Positions 43,000 to 52,149 of a stretch of 64,000 nt of DNA are shown piece by piece. The stretch comes from Fulvia fulva. Taxonomy: Eukaryota > Ascomycota > Dothideomycetes > Mycosphaerellales > Mycosphaerellaceae. Positions within the stretch are counted from its first letter, which is position 1. Each line of letters starts with the position of its first letter. The notes under the pieces are model-generated. The model saw nothing but the letters and a program-made list of their open reading frames with translations, ran no database searches and was not told where the DNA came from. The translations under genes were made by a program, and so were the position numbers. The stretch is from NCBI RefSeq assembly GCF_020509005.1, contig NC_063016.1:2480001-2544000 (forward strand), read 5' to 3'.

Positions 43000-44154
43000 T
43001 TTTTCCTGCTTAGCGGGAGCAGCAGTAGCAGGCTCGATAGCGCCGACAGCGCCGCGAACCGGGTTACGGGCGTTACGGGCAGCGAGCTGCGGACAGTTAG
43101 CTGCGATGTGGCCTGGACCGCCGCAGTAGGTGCAGAGTCCGGCCTGGCGACGGCGAAGCTTCTCTTCGGGAGTAAGCTTACCGTTAACGAGGCCCTGGAC
43201 TCGAGGGACGGCGGCACCAGCGCTGAGATCCATAGCGTCACCTACAGAGACGGGAGGGAGAGCCGTAGGAGCGGCGGCGCCTAGTGGAGCAGCGAAGTGG
43301 CTTCCGGGACCACGAGGCTGACGACCTTGAGAACGGGAAGCGAGGAGAGAGGCGGTGTGTTTCATGTTGGAGTCGAGGCGCTGGCAGGTCTCGACGAGCT
43401 CACGGAAGCTCATAGCACCAACGTCCTTGTCCTCGAGGGCTCGAAGAAGCTCTGCTGACAAACCACGGCGGAGAGTGCTCTTCTTGGTCTCTTCGTTGTA
43501 GCCGGTGAACCCGATGTCGCGGTTGAAGGCCGCGAGGTACTCGGCGAAGCTCTTGTTCTTCTGGAGGAGGTTGTGGATGGCGTTCTGGGCGGTGGCTCTA
43601 CGGTCTGGATCACCAAAGGCAGCACGGAGGTCCTGCATCAAGGTGAGGACGTCCGGGCAGCCGATAGTCTGCGTGGCGTTGTCGATGTAGTGTTGTACCT
43701 GAGCCGCGGCGTCTCCCCGAAGGAGGGAGAAGACGTACGTGACTTTGTCCTTCTCTTGCGGAAAGTGGTCGGCATTAGCCAACAGCTTGATGGTGAGCTG
43801 TGTCTCAAATGCCTCAAACTTGCTCTTGTTGCCGTCGAACTCGTCTGGGTCGTTGACCTTCTTGGAGAAGTGCTGGCGGCGGTTGTCGTCGGCGTGCGGG
43901 GCGAGGTTCTGGAAGGTGTTCACAATACCTTGAAGGTATGTTGCTTGGTTGTTTGCTTGCTCGACCTGCTGGGCGGTCTCGCGGAAAGAGGAGACGGTGC
44001 GGTTGATGAGAGCGTAGGCGGTGTCGGGGTTGGCGTTTGCCCAGGCACCGAAGGCAGCGGCGTTCGAGAAGGGGATGTCAGTCCACTCACTGAAGTGGAA
44101 TGGAGTGTCTTGGTTGTCGAGGTTGACACCTCTATCGGTGGCGTGGTCACCCAT
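42994..44154 (-). CDS. gag: Ty3-2 gag
   Basis: 386 residues from ATG 44154 (MGDHATDRG); the upstream in-frame ATG at 44268 lies in the LTR and is less likely. The capsid region includes DPDEFDGNKSKFEAFETQL (about 140-160) and SFAEYLAAFNRDI. The knuckle CTYCGGPGHIAANC is near 341-354. The protein ends shortly after in an Ala/Pro/Lys tail, as is usual, unlike Ty3-1 gag. The stop TAG (42996-42994) follows GAA AAA GCC, close to the presumed -1 shift. Confidence 0.93.
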   Translation of the reverse strand: MGDHATDRGVNLDNQDTPFHFSEWTDIPFSNAAAFGAWANANPDTAYALINRTVSSFRETAQQVEQANNQATYLQGIVNTFQNLAPHADDNRRQHFSKKVNDPDEFDGNKSKFEAFETQLTIKLLANADHFPQEKDKVTYVFSLLRGDAAAQVQHYIDNATQTIGCPDVLTLMQDLRAAFGDPDRRATAQNAIHNLLQKNKSFAEYLAAFNRDIGFTGYNEETKKSTLRRGLSAELLRALEDKDVGAMSFRELVETCQRLDSNMKHTASLLASRSQGRQPRGPGSHFAAPLGAAAPTALPPVSVGDAMDLSAGAAVPRVQGLVNGKLTPEEKLRRRQAGLCTYCGGPGHIAANCPQLAARNARNPVRGAVGAIEPATAAPAKQEKA

Positions 44155-44185
44155 GAGGATGACTCGAGTGGTTGACGGTTTGTTG

Positions 44186-44196
44186 GTCTTTTGTGA
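44186..44196 (-). promoter_or_regulatory. Ty3-2 primer binding region, possible self-primer
   Basis: The minus strand next to the LTR reads TCACAAAAGAC. ACAAAAGAC is complementary to GTCTTTTGT at 44304-44296 in the LTR, about 40 nt after TATAAATA (44345-44338). Confidence 0.5.
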
Positions 44197-44639
44197 TGTC
44201 AGGGCGAGAGCCTGGCCTGTGAGATGTAAGGGTGAAAGCGAGAATGCAGGTGCGAAGTGCAGATGCAAAAGGGCATGGTATGATTGCTACACAAAACAAA
44301 AGACGAAGAAAGCAAGAGAGGCCTGGGGAAGGCCAGATATTTATACGCGACCCTCGCGAGTGCGTGTCCCCGCATCAACAGGGCTAACCCGTGCGAAGCC
44401 GCGCTCAGCAGCTTTGCTCAAAACCTTATTCCAACCTGCCCTACGATCCGAGTCTTCCACGTGCTTCAAGGTTTGGTAGAGGGGTGAATCTGGAGGGCTG
44501 GGTCCCGTAGTGAATGTTGCGGGGCATGTGATTCTTGGCGTTCACACACCAAGCTGGACTGTCACTTCTTGACGACTTCTGAGCGCTCTGAGACTCTTCT
44601 GTCCCCACCTTCTGTACACTCTGTGGGGAGACCATGACA
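44197..44639 (-). repeat. Ty3-2 5' LTR with TATA box
   Basis: 443 bp. TATAAATA on the minus strand at 44345-44338 is a good core promoter. A CTTCTTCGTCTTTTGT pyrimidine-rich stretch follows, the likely RNA start region. Confidence 0.93.
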
Positions 44640-46155
44640 GGTCCTACCTCCAAAACCGCAGTACGTCGATCCTAGTCGGCTAGTACAGAAGCCCATTTCA
44701 AGCAGTCCACACTAGAATCCCGTAAGGCTTAACGCTAGCACCTATTCTGTTCCTCTTCTTTATAGCGACGCTACTCCTAGCCCTAGAATCCTAGAACACC
44801 GCTGCGAGCGGCTTCGTAGACGACACAAACATCCTAGCGTGGTCTTCCTCGACTAAGGAGAACTGTAGGCTACTAGAAGAGAAGCACAAGATCTACGAGG
44901 ACTAGGCTAGGAGGCACGGGGCTCGGTTTGCCCCAGAAAAGTACAATCTGATACACTTTACGCGCCGGCCACGGTTCCACAATATATAAGCTTCTATCTA
45001 GATACAGGGGCACACGACTAACCCGGCAACTCAGCTCAGGATCCTCGGACTATAGGTGGACCCGGCGCTACGGTAGAGGAAGCACGTATAGGCAATATTA
45101 CGGAAAGCTGAACAGAATATAACATTATGCTAGAGGCTCACTACGTCTATATAGGGGGCGGACTTCCGGCAGTCACGACTTCTATATACGGCTATTATAC
45201 GGCCAGTCCTTACCTATGGCAGCTAAGTGTGGTCCTTAGGCGAGAGGGCCTGCCTATCGAAGGGACTCGTCGCGCCGCTAGCGAAGATCCAAAACCAATG
45301 CCTAAGGAAGGTCACCGGGGCATATAAGTCGATACTAACGAGGATGCTTAAGTACGAGACCGCTATACCGCCGATCGACCTATACATCTAGGGACTACGG
45401 ACCTCCTACTTAGGCAAGTCGGCACAGTACCTAGTATAGAAGGTCATCGCTAGTGCAGTCGTAAGGGCCCGCGAATCAGTACTAGCGTATAAGGGCATTC
45501 GACCCGGAAACGAGCCGAACTACCGGGCAAGGGACGAATAGCTAGTAATATAATGGGAAGGTGAGAAATCGTTTGTAGAGCAACTATGGAAAGAGAGGTG
45601 GAACAACTAGGTTGTAGGGCATAGTGGACGCCCTTAGCTAGCGGGACAACCTAAGGAATAGTCAGCTACAAAATCCGCGGTCAAGCACCCCCCGAAGCTC
45701 ATCTACTACCGCCTTACGAGGGCATAGAGTAGCATAGCAACCTAACTACGAAGCGAACACATCGGCCTCTAGGGGTACCTATCATAGAGGAAGGTTCTAG
45801 GATACACGCATACTAGCTGCCCCTACGGCTATCGCTCCTAGAACGTACGGCACGTACTCCTCGTCTGTCCGAGGTAGTCGCTAGGAAGGGGGGAGTGGAT
45901 GGCAAAGGCGAGGAACCGGACGATTAGGGCACTTCTTAACAACGCTGAAGACCTACGGCGCATTACGAACTGGATACTAGAGAAGGGCTGGCTAGAACAG
46001 TACCGCCTAGTAGGAGTAGTGCAGGAAGAGAGGACACGACGTAGCGCGACGAGACCGGCTAGGAGCGGGGGCTAACGGGGTAGTGACATAGACTACGTAC
46101 GTTTAGAGGGAAAGCTAATCTAGACAAGGAGTAGTCGGGGGCGGGAAGGGTTTTC

Positions 46156-46167
46156 ACCTATTCGGGT
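46156..46167 (+). other. LINE-B2 3' UTR hairpin
   Basis: ACCTATTCGGGT, the same as in LINE-B1 and unchanged by RIP. Confidence 0.5.
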
Positions 46168-46260
46168 TTCCCTTTGTATATAACAATAGATATATACCTG
46201 CATAGGCCGGATAGGGTCCTAGAACAGGGGAATGACAAATCTATCTATCTATCATCTATG

Positions 46261-49038
46261 AACTACCGTAGGCTAAACGCTATTACTATTAAGAATCGCT
46301 ATCCTATTCTATTAATATAGGAAACGCTTAACCGTATATACGGAAAGAAGTACTTTATAAAACTAGATATTATAGTAGCCTTTAATAAGTTACGTATCGC
46401 GGAAGGGTACGAGTAGCTAATAGCTTTCGTAATACGCTACGGTATATATAAATGCCTCGTATTACCGTTCGGCCTCTATAACGGACCCGTAACCTTTTAG
46501 TTATATATTAATAAGGTTCTATAGGAACATCTAGATAACTTTGTATTAGTATATCTAGATAACGTCCTTATCTTTAGCGACACTCGAGAGGAACACGTCG
46601 AATACGTACGAAAGGTATTGATTAAGCTACGAGATGCCGGGCTTACTATTAATATCGATAAGTCCGAGTTCTACTAGGAACGTATAAAATATCTAGGCCT
46701 CATTATTATACCCTAGAGTATCGAGATAGACCCGGAGAAATTGGAATGTATATAGACCTAGGAAGCACTAACTAATCTTAAGGATGTCTAAGCCTTCCTA
46801 GGATTCGCGAACTTCTACCGTAGGTTTATCGAGGCCTTCTCTTATATTACATTCCTATTAACTAACCTGACAAAGTCAGATAGGCCTAGTAATTATAAGA
46901 ACCGTAGAATTAACTAGACTAATGATTGCTAGAGGGCATTCGAGGCGTTAAAAGTAGCGTTTAGAAAGGCGGATATACTAGTATACTATATACCGGGTAG
47001 GTAGACCGTCGTCGAGACTAACTCCTTAGACTTTATTAATATAGGTATGCTCTTATAAGACGACGAGTAGGGAGTATTACATTCTATAGCTTTCTATTCG
47101 AAGAAGCTAAGCCCCTAGGAGTGTAATTACGAGATCTACGATAAGGAACTACTCGCGATTATTAAAGCATTCGAAGAGTAGCGCCCGGAGCTTACTTACG
47201 AAGTAGACGAGGACGGCGATCTAGTCAAAGTGTTTACCGACTATAAGAACCTCGAATATTTTATAACTACGAAGTAGCTAAATCGCCGATAAGCGTAATA
47301 GGTAGAATTTCTATTATAATTTAACTTCTAGATTATATACCGCCTAGGAATATAAGGAACGAAGCTAGACAGCCTAACGAGACGTAGCTAGGACCTTCCG
47401 TAGAGGGTGGACGATCCGAGAAATTAACACTAGTATTAGACATTACTTCCGCTAGAGCGATTCCTTAAGATCGACTCTATACGAGCTACTATTAAAGATA
47501 CGCCTAAAGAAGAAGAGACGACTCCCCTAAATCCTAAAGTAATCGAGTTTATTCTAGAACTAGAACAGGTACTATAAATATAGCTAGTACTAGCTTAGGA
47601 AGTATAGACTACGAATAAAGCCGAAGTCGAAGCTAAACTCGAGTACCGTATAACGACTACTTACGCCCTAGACTAAGAACTTAAGGCGGTAATTAAGATA
47701 CTACGGAAAGATAGTACTATCCCTCTACTCTTATAGAAGGCGAAGATATACCCTACGTACTATAAGGTAGATAGTAATATGTTATATATACGAAACTAGT
47801 ACGATAGTTAGAGCCTATAGGTACCTAATAACTAGGCCCTACGGACTCGGCTTATTAGAATAAATTATGACGCTCTAGTAGTAGGATATCTAGGACGAGC
47901 TTGAATCTATAAACTCGTAGCACGAGAATTCTATTGGCCTGGCTTAGTAAGATTAGTACGTAGATATACCGCGAATTACCGTATATACCGTACGACGAAA
48001 TCTCTATACTCCTAGCTACCTAGATTATTATACCTACTTCTAGTACTAGACCGACCTTAGAGGTACATCGCGGTAGACTTCGTAGTCGGACTTCCTAATA
48101 GCACCCTCGATAGTATGACCTATAATAACATTATAACCGTAATAGATAGGCTGACGAAGGAAGTCGAGCTAATTCCGATTAGAGCGATAACTATATAGAA
48201 TACGGCAAGACTTTTACTAAAGTATATATTCTCCCGACGCGGATTTCCTAATACTATTACTTTAGACCGCGGTAAACAATAGGTTAATACCTTCTAGAAG
48301 AAACTTTGTAAGATACTTCGTACAAGTCGTAAGCTAAGTTCTTTATACTACCTAGAAACTAATAGACAGTCGGAACGTACTAACTAAGTAATAGAATAGT
48401 ATCTCCGTATATTTACTAAAGAGGCACAAGATAACTAGGTAGAATAGCTTTGTCTAGCTTAGTTCGCGATTAATAACTACCTTTCTAAAACTACTAGTAT
48501 GTCGCTATTCTACGCTACTTTAGGCTATAACCCTAAGTTTATAGAGCGCGTAGACCTAAGCGCTAGAAAAGAGGGAGGACTAACTACTCTCTAGCGACTA
48601 GATACGCGATCGGCTAAAACCTTCGTACGCCGGATTTACGACCTTTATAAGTACCTTTAAGAAAATATACGGATGTTATAAGCTCTCTAAGCTAAAGTAG
48701 TAAACTACTACCGAAGCATCCCGCTAGACTATAAAGTAGGCGACTAGGTATACCTAAGTACTAAGAATATCCGTACGACTCGACTATCTAAGAAGCTCGA
48801 TAGAAGATACGCTAGCCCGTACTAGATTATAGAAGTTATACTAGCTAAGCTCTTATATAAACTGAGATTGTCGGGCGCTATAGTAGGACTAGACAACTAC
48901 TTTTATACTTCGTTACTTTAGCGAGCCGATTATCCCGACTTCCTACTACTAGTAGGCTAGTATCTAGTACTACTACCGCCGATAACTATCGAGCCCGATA
49001 CTATAGAAGCCGATATAGTCGCTAATATAGTCCTAATA

Positions 49039-49077
<39 letters not shown>

Positions 49078-49230
49078 GAGAAGATGTTAGATATATATAC
49101 CCGTAAGCGAGTAGGTAAAGTAAAGAAGGGGTAGAAGCGTAGACACTTAGTATAAGGTGAAATGGCTTAGATATTAGAATAAGGAGGATAGTAAGACCTA
49201 GTAACCGGCTAAGAATATATTAAAATACGC
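46261..49230 (+). pseudogene. Ty3-3 RT, RNase H, integrase and C-terminus, RIP-inactivated
   Basis: Read through stops: [15 protein letters not shown] (46262), [11 protein letters not shown], a YLDN box in place of YLDD (about 46550), FLGFANFYRRFIEAF, RNase H ETNSLDFI (about 47015), KKLSPQECNYEIYDKELLAI, integrase with FYWPGL (47930) and C-x2-C region, then DFVVGLP (48075), LDRGKQ (48265) and a Glu region (48360-48385). A GPF-like KKLDRRYASPYQII region lies at about 48790 and a basic tail near 49090-49200. The Asp-to-Asn changes (GAC to AAC, not CpA-driven) are extra decay or RIP on the other strand. Function lost. Confidence 0.87.
49041..49072 (+). repeat. (TA)16 tract
   Basis: A run of about 16 TA units inside the Ty3-3 C-terminal coding relic. 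Because RIP turns CA and TG into TA, it may once have been a CA/TG or mixed codon repeat. Confidence 0.7.
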
Positions 49231-49841
49231 GGCCGCCGCTATTATAGACTTCTACTACAACCCGCCGGAGTTATCTACGCCTATAGGCTTCGTAGCTCTA
49301 TCTAATTAGGTCCTCCTAAGTAATAAGGTCCTCGGGCTCAATACGATTAGGGTTAATAGTAACACCGTTACGAATAAGTTGTCTCGAGCTATACCTCTAA
49401 TAGAATCTACTTAGTATATATTTACTACGTACTACTATACTAACTAGGTTACGGGAAAGCCTACTATCTTAACTAAGGACTCCGGTATTACCTACTACCC
49501 TTAGCTCTACGATAGTACCGGTAGTTATACCGATACTCGAGTAAAACCTATAGAGCCTATAATAATACCTAACCTTAGCTATAAGGATTATACGCGAGTA
49601 CTAGCCGAAGATAGACTTAGGTCTAGGGCAAACTAGCTAACTAGGTAGTATGTTTCTCGAAGGGAGCCGGTCGCGGATAAGCTAGTTATAGATAGATCCG
49701 ATATAGATGTGTTACTAGACAATAATAAGGTATTAGAGGATAATTAGACTTTCGTACGGTTATAGAGTAGTACGGGCAAGTGGCCGTATAAGATAGATAA
49801 CGCTTAGAGAACTAAGACGTATTTTAAGAGGGGGGGGGTAC

Positions 49842-50025
49842 TATTACGGGTAGCCCGCGACCCCTTACTATAGCTACGTCGGCCCGGGTGAGCCGCGGAC
49901 CTTCCGTATCGGGTTAGCGCGGCTTAGCTTCGCTTTATAACTTCGCCGCGGCTCGCGCTCCTCTTTCGTAGCTTTATAGAATAATAACTCTCTTATTTGG
50001 ACCCTATAGTACGCGCGCCCTTATA
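49842..50025 (+). repeat. Ty3-3 3' LTR
   Basis: 184 bp. It starts TATTACGGG (TG to TA change) and is followed by CTAAG (50026-50030). Confidence 0.9.
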
Positions 50026-50141
50026 CTAAGTCTTTAATAACCTCTTTACCCTTCGGTAGCTTCTTCCTTAACCTTCTTTAGCCTTAGCTAACTTATTCTT
50101 AATTAGATTAAGGTATATAAGCCGCGCCGCGGTGTCGGTAT

Positions 50142-50375
50142 TATTAAATAGGTACGAGTTACGTAGTAGTAGAAGACGGCGGGTCACACGAAAGACGAAG
50201 AAGGACCTAATAGGATAGCGTGTATCTATATATAGTATCGCCGGTGTTAGTATAGGTAGATACTAGGTGTCCGGATGTTTACTAGCCTATAGGCTAGTAA
50301 ACCCTAGCTACGTAATCTAGTTACATAATATACCTATACCTATATACTTGTCCTACGGCCTATATATTCTCGACA
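50142..50375 (-). repeat. Solo LTR of the Copia-1 family, heavily RIPed
   Basis: 234 bp, aligned end to end with 15077-15309 (orientation as Copia-1). It is flanked by GGTAT at 50137-50141 and 50376-50380. No internal sequence, so it arose by LTR-LTR recombination. Many CA/TG to TA changes. Confidence 0.92.
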
Positions 50376-50479
50376 GGTATTAATATAGTAGTACTAACGT
50401 GTTTTAGACTCCTTTCTTCCTTATAGCTCACTATAGCTCCTATCCCGCGCTCTCCTTAAGGTAAGGAGTTAATAGCTTA

Positions 50480-52095
50480 GATAGATACCCTTACTATTAC
50501 CTATACTTCGGCCGTATCTAATAACTACCCGCGGCTTCCCGTTCGTACTAAGACGCGCCTTCCGGATATACCTACCGGATAGTTAGCCGGTTAGTAGACT
50601 CGGCTCTACGCCTTCTAGTTTAAAGTCTAGTTCTCTCGCGACGTTATTAAGCTAGACGATTAGATTACGCTATAGTTAGCCCGTATCGCGCGCTAGTATC
50701 TAAGGATCGATAGAGGATCTAGATTCTTTAAGATAATTTATATACTTCCTTCGCGCTATAGCCGTTTCTACTTTAGTAGCGTTCTAAAGCTAGTAGCCGC
50801 GTTAGACTCCGACTTTAACGTCTTCGAGGAGGTCCCTAAGGGCGGTATCCTAAGGTAGCCTATCGCTTTTAGACCGTATACCGTATAAACTAGACTAGCG
50901 GTAATCGTCTTTAGCTACTATAGCGGCCGCTCTAGATCTACGTAATACGTATAAAGCTACCGTTCTAAGGGCGATACCGAGCGTCCGCTAGAAACCTTTA
51001 CTAAGTACTAGTAACTTAGCCTACCGAGTAGTAAGCTAGAGAAATACGACTAGAAGAATCCTAAGCCTAATACTTTAGGCGACTTTACCTTTATCGAGCG
51101 CGGCGGCTATACTAATTGTTTCTAGACTAGTAAGTACTCTACCTACGACCGTAGCCGGTCTCGTACTAAGTTTAGCTATACTAAGCGGTCTTCCCGGTTA
51201 AAGGACTCTAAGCGCCTAGTCACCCCTAGTAAGGTAGCTAACTTCTCTAATCTTCCCTAGGCCTACGATATTACTTAGGTTACGGAGTCTAGTTAGCTCT
51301 AGAATACTAAGTTTAAGTATTATAATCTAGCTTAGATTAACGCTCCGACCCTAGCTATATATAGTCTAGTCTTCTAGGTTAGTTATAAGCCTTATACTAC
51401 CCGCGACGCCGCTAGCTACCTAAAGGCCGCGTTAAAGGCTAACTTAGCTTACGTCCGCGCCTTTATTCGCGAGAACGCCGAGACTAATACGAATAGACCT
51501 AGCTAGGAGGAGAACACCTTAGATAAGGAGGACGACGGCTTGTTCGTATTACTAACTAAGCCTAGTAAGTCCGCTAGTATACCTAAGGTACCTAGGAAGT
51601 CTCCTAGTAAAAAGCCCGCGGCCTAAGCTAAGAAGAAGTCGGCTCCTAGGACTCGGCGTAGCCCTCGGTAGATATCGCCGCGCTATACCCTAGACCGTAA
51701 CGAGCCGTAGGAGGGTCTAAGCGATACCTCCGACTACGTTAGGTAGCTCCGCGAGATTCCGGTATAGACGCCTCTCCTAGAAGACTCTAAGGGTAAGGGC
51801 GAGGTAGACGTAACCTCGCCTAAGGTCTACGGTCGTATAGCTAGTCCTCCCGTTCTTCTAGTAGCTAAGCGGTTTAGGCGGTTAATCGCGACTAGACGTA
51901 CTTTACGATTCGGCTCGATTACTAAGAGGCCGAGAGGGGCTATAGTTCTATCTAGCTTCCTAGCTCGTTCGCCTATACCGATAATAGAGGATGATAATAG
52001 AGAGGATCTAGAGGTAGTACCTAGTAATTTCCGGTTCCTAGGTTAGAAGTAAGGCTCTAAGAGCCTAGATAATAATAAGCCCGAGGCTACTTTAT
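50480..52095 (+). pseudogene. Plus-strand relic ORF convergent with Ty3-4 pol, unknown protein
   Basis: Read through RIP stops, a frame of more than 500 codons can be followed. Its first part is Tyr/Arg/Ser-rich (about 50750-51200), with Tyr codons TAC/TAT in positions where RIP could have altered Cys TGC/TGT. A helical stretch follows (about 51390-51480), then a Lys/Pro/Ser-rich basic region (51540-51720), and an acidic end (51970-52090). It is not gag, pol or any family I recognise. It ends head-on against the end of Ty3-4 pol, in the same place as the antisense gene of Ty3-1. A CTCCTTTCTTCC tract (50409-50420) could be the polypurine tract of Ty3-4 read on the other strand. Confidence 0.5.
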
Positions 52096-52149
52096 AATTT
52101 AGTACTACGTTCTTATTTTATATAAGCGATAGGTAGCCGAGTAGCCTAA

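Larger units (their letters stand above)
38503..44639 (-). mobile_element. Ty3-2: Ty3/gypsy chromovirus, recent, with two nonsense codons
   Basis: 6.14 kb on the minus strand. Both LTRs are 443 bp and read identical. Gag is open, and pol is in the -1 frame with two in-frame TAG codons. Duplication GGTCC. It inserted into LINE-B2 after that copy was RIPed. Confidence 0.95.
36650..46075 (+). pseudogene. LINE-B2 ORF2 (endonuclease-RT), RIP-inactivated and split by Ty3-2
   Basis: Endonuclease motifs: QYNVNYSKD at 36655, a Gln-Glu-Leu block near 36745, GDFN at about 37050, and SSDYIP near 37278. RT motifs: KKAPGPDRIPNELL (37998-38040), YRPIALLNTL (38183-38212), LDISGAFDYV (38400-38430). Ty3-2 then interrupts at 38503. 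After 44645: TGIPQG-type motif, FVDD (44815-44826), GAYKS, and the terminal zinc region; stop TAA at 46073-46075. Clean pieces such as 36880-37080, 37738-37944 and 37951-38157 are fragments only. The domain order equals LINE-A ORF2. Confidence 0.9.
35125..46253 (+). mobile_element. LINE-B2: RIPed LINE, split by Ty3-2
   Basis: Pieces 35125-38502 and 44640-46253, about 5.0 kb joined, with 5' UTR, ORF1, ORF2, hairpin (46156-46167) and ATCT tail (46238-46253). The 3' piece is the same sequence as 1-1618 apart from many CpA/TpG to TpA changes. The 5' piece matches 62094-64000 from AGGGAAT (35145) on. The exact 5' end (35125-35145) is unclear. Confidence 0.92.
31609..50025 (+). mobile_element. Ty3-3: RIP-inactivated Ty3/gypsy element, split by LINE-B2 with Ty3-2
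   Basis: LTRs at 31609-31791 and 49842-50025 (183/184 bp), duplication CTAAG at 31604-31608 and 50026-50030, and polypurine tract AAGAGGGGGGGGG (49826-49838). The polyprotein frame reads across 31990-35124 and 46261-49230 once the nested LINE is removed. The LTRs differ at several sites, mostly C/T and G/A. Confidence 0.92.

Noticed and set aside
43573..44175. 200-codon plus-strand ORF opposite Ty3-2 gag
   Set aside because: Antisense shadow; Val/Gly-rich from the complement of gag codons. Considered as a second antisense gene but it overlaps gag fully, unlike the Ty3-1 case.
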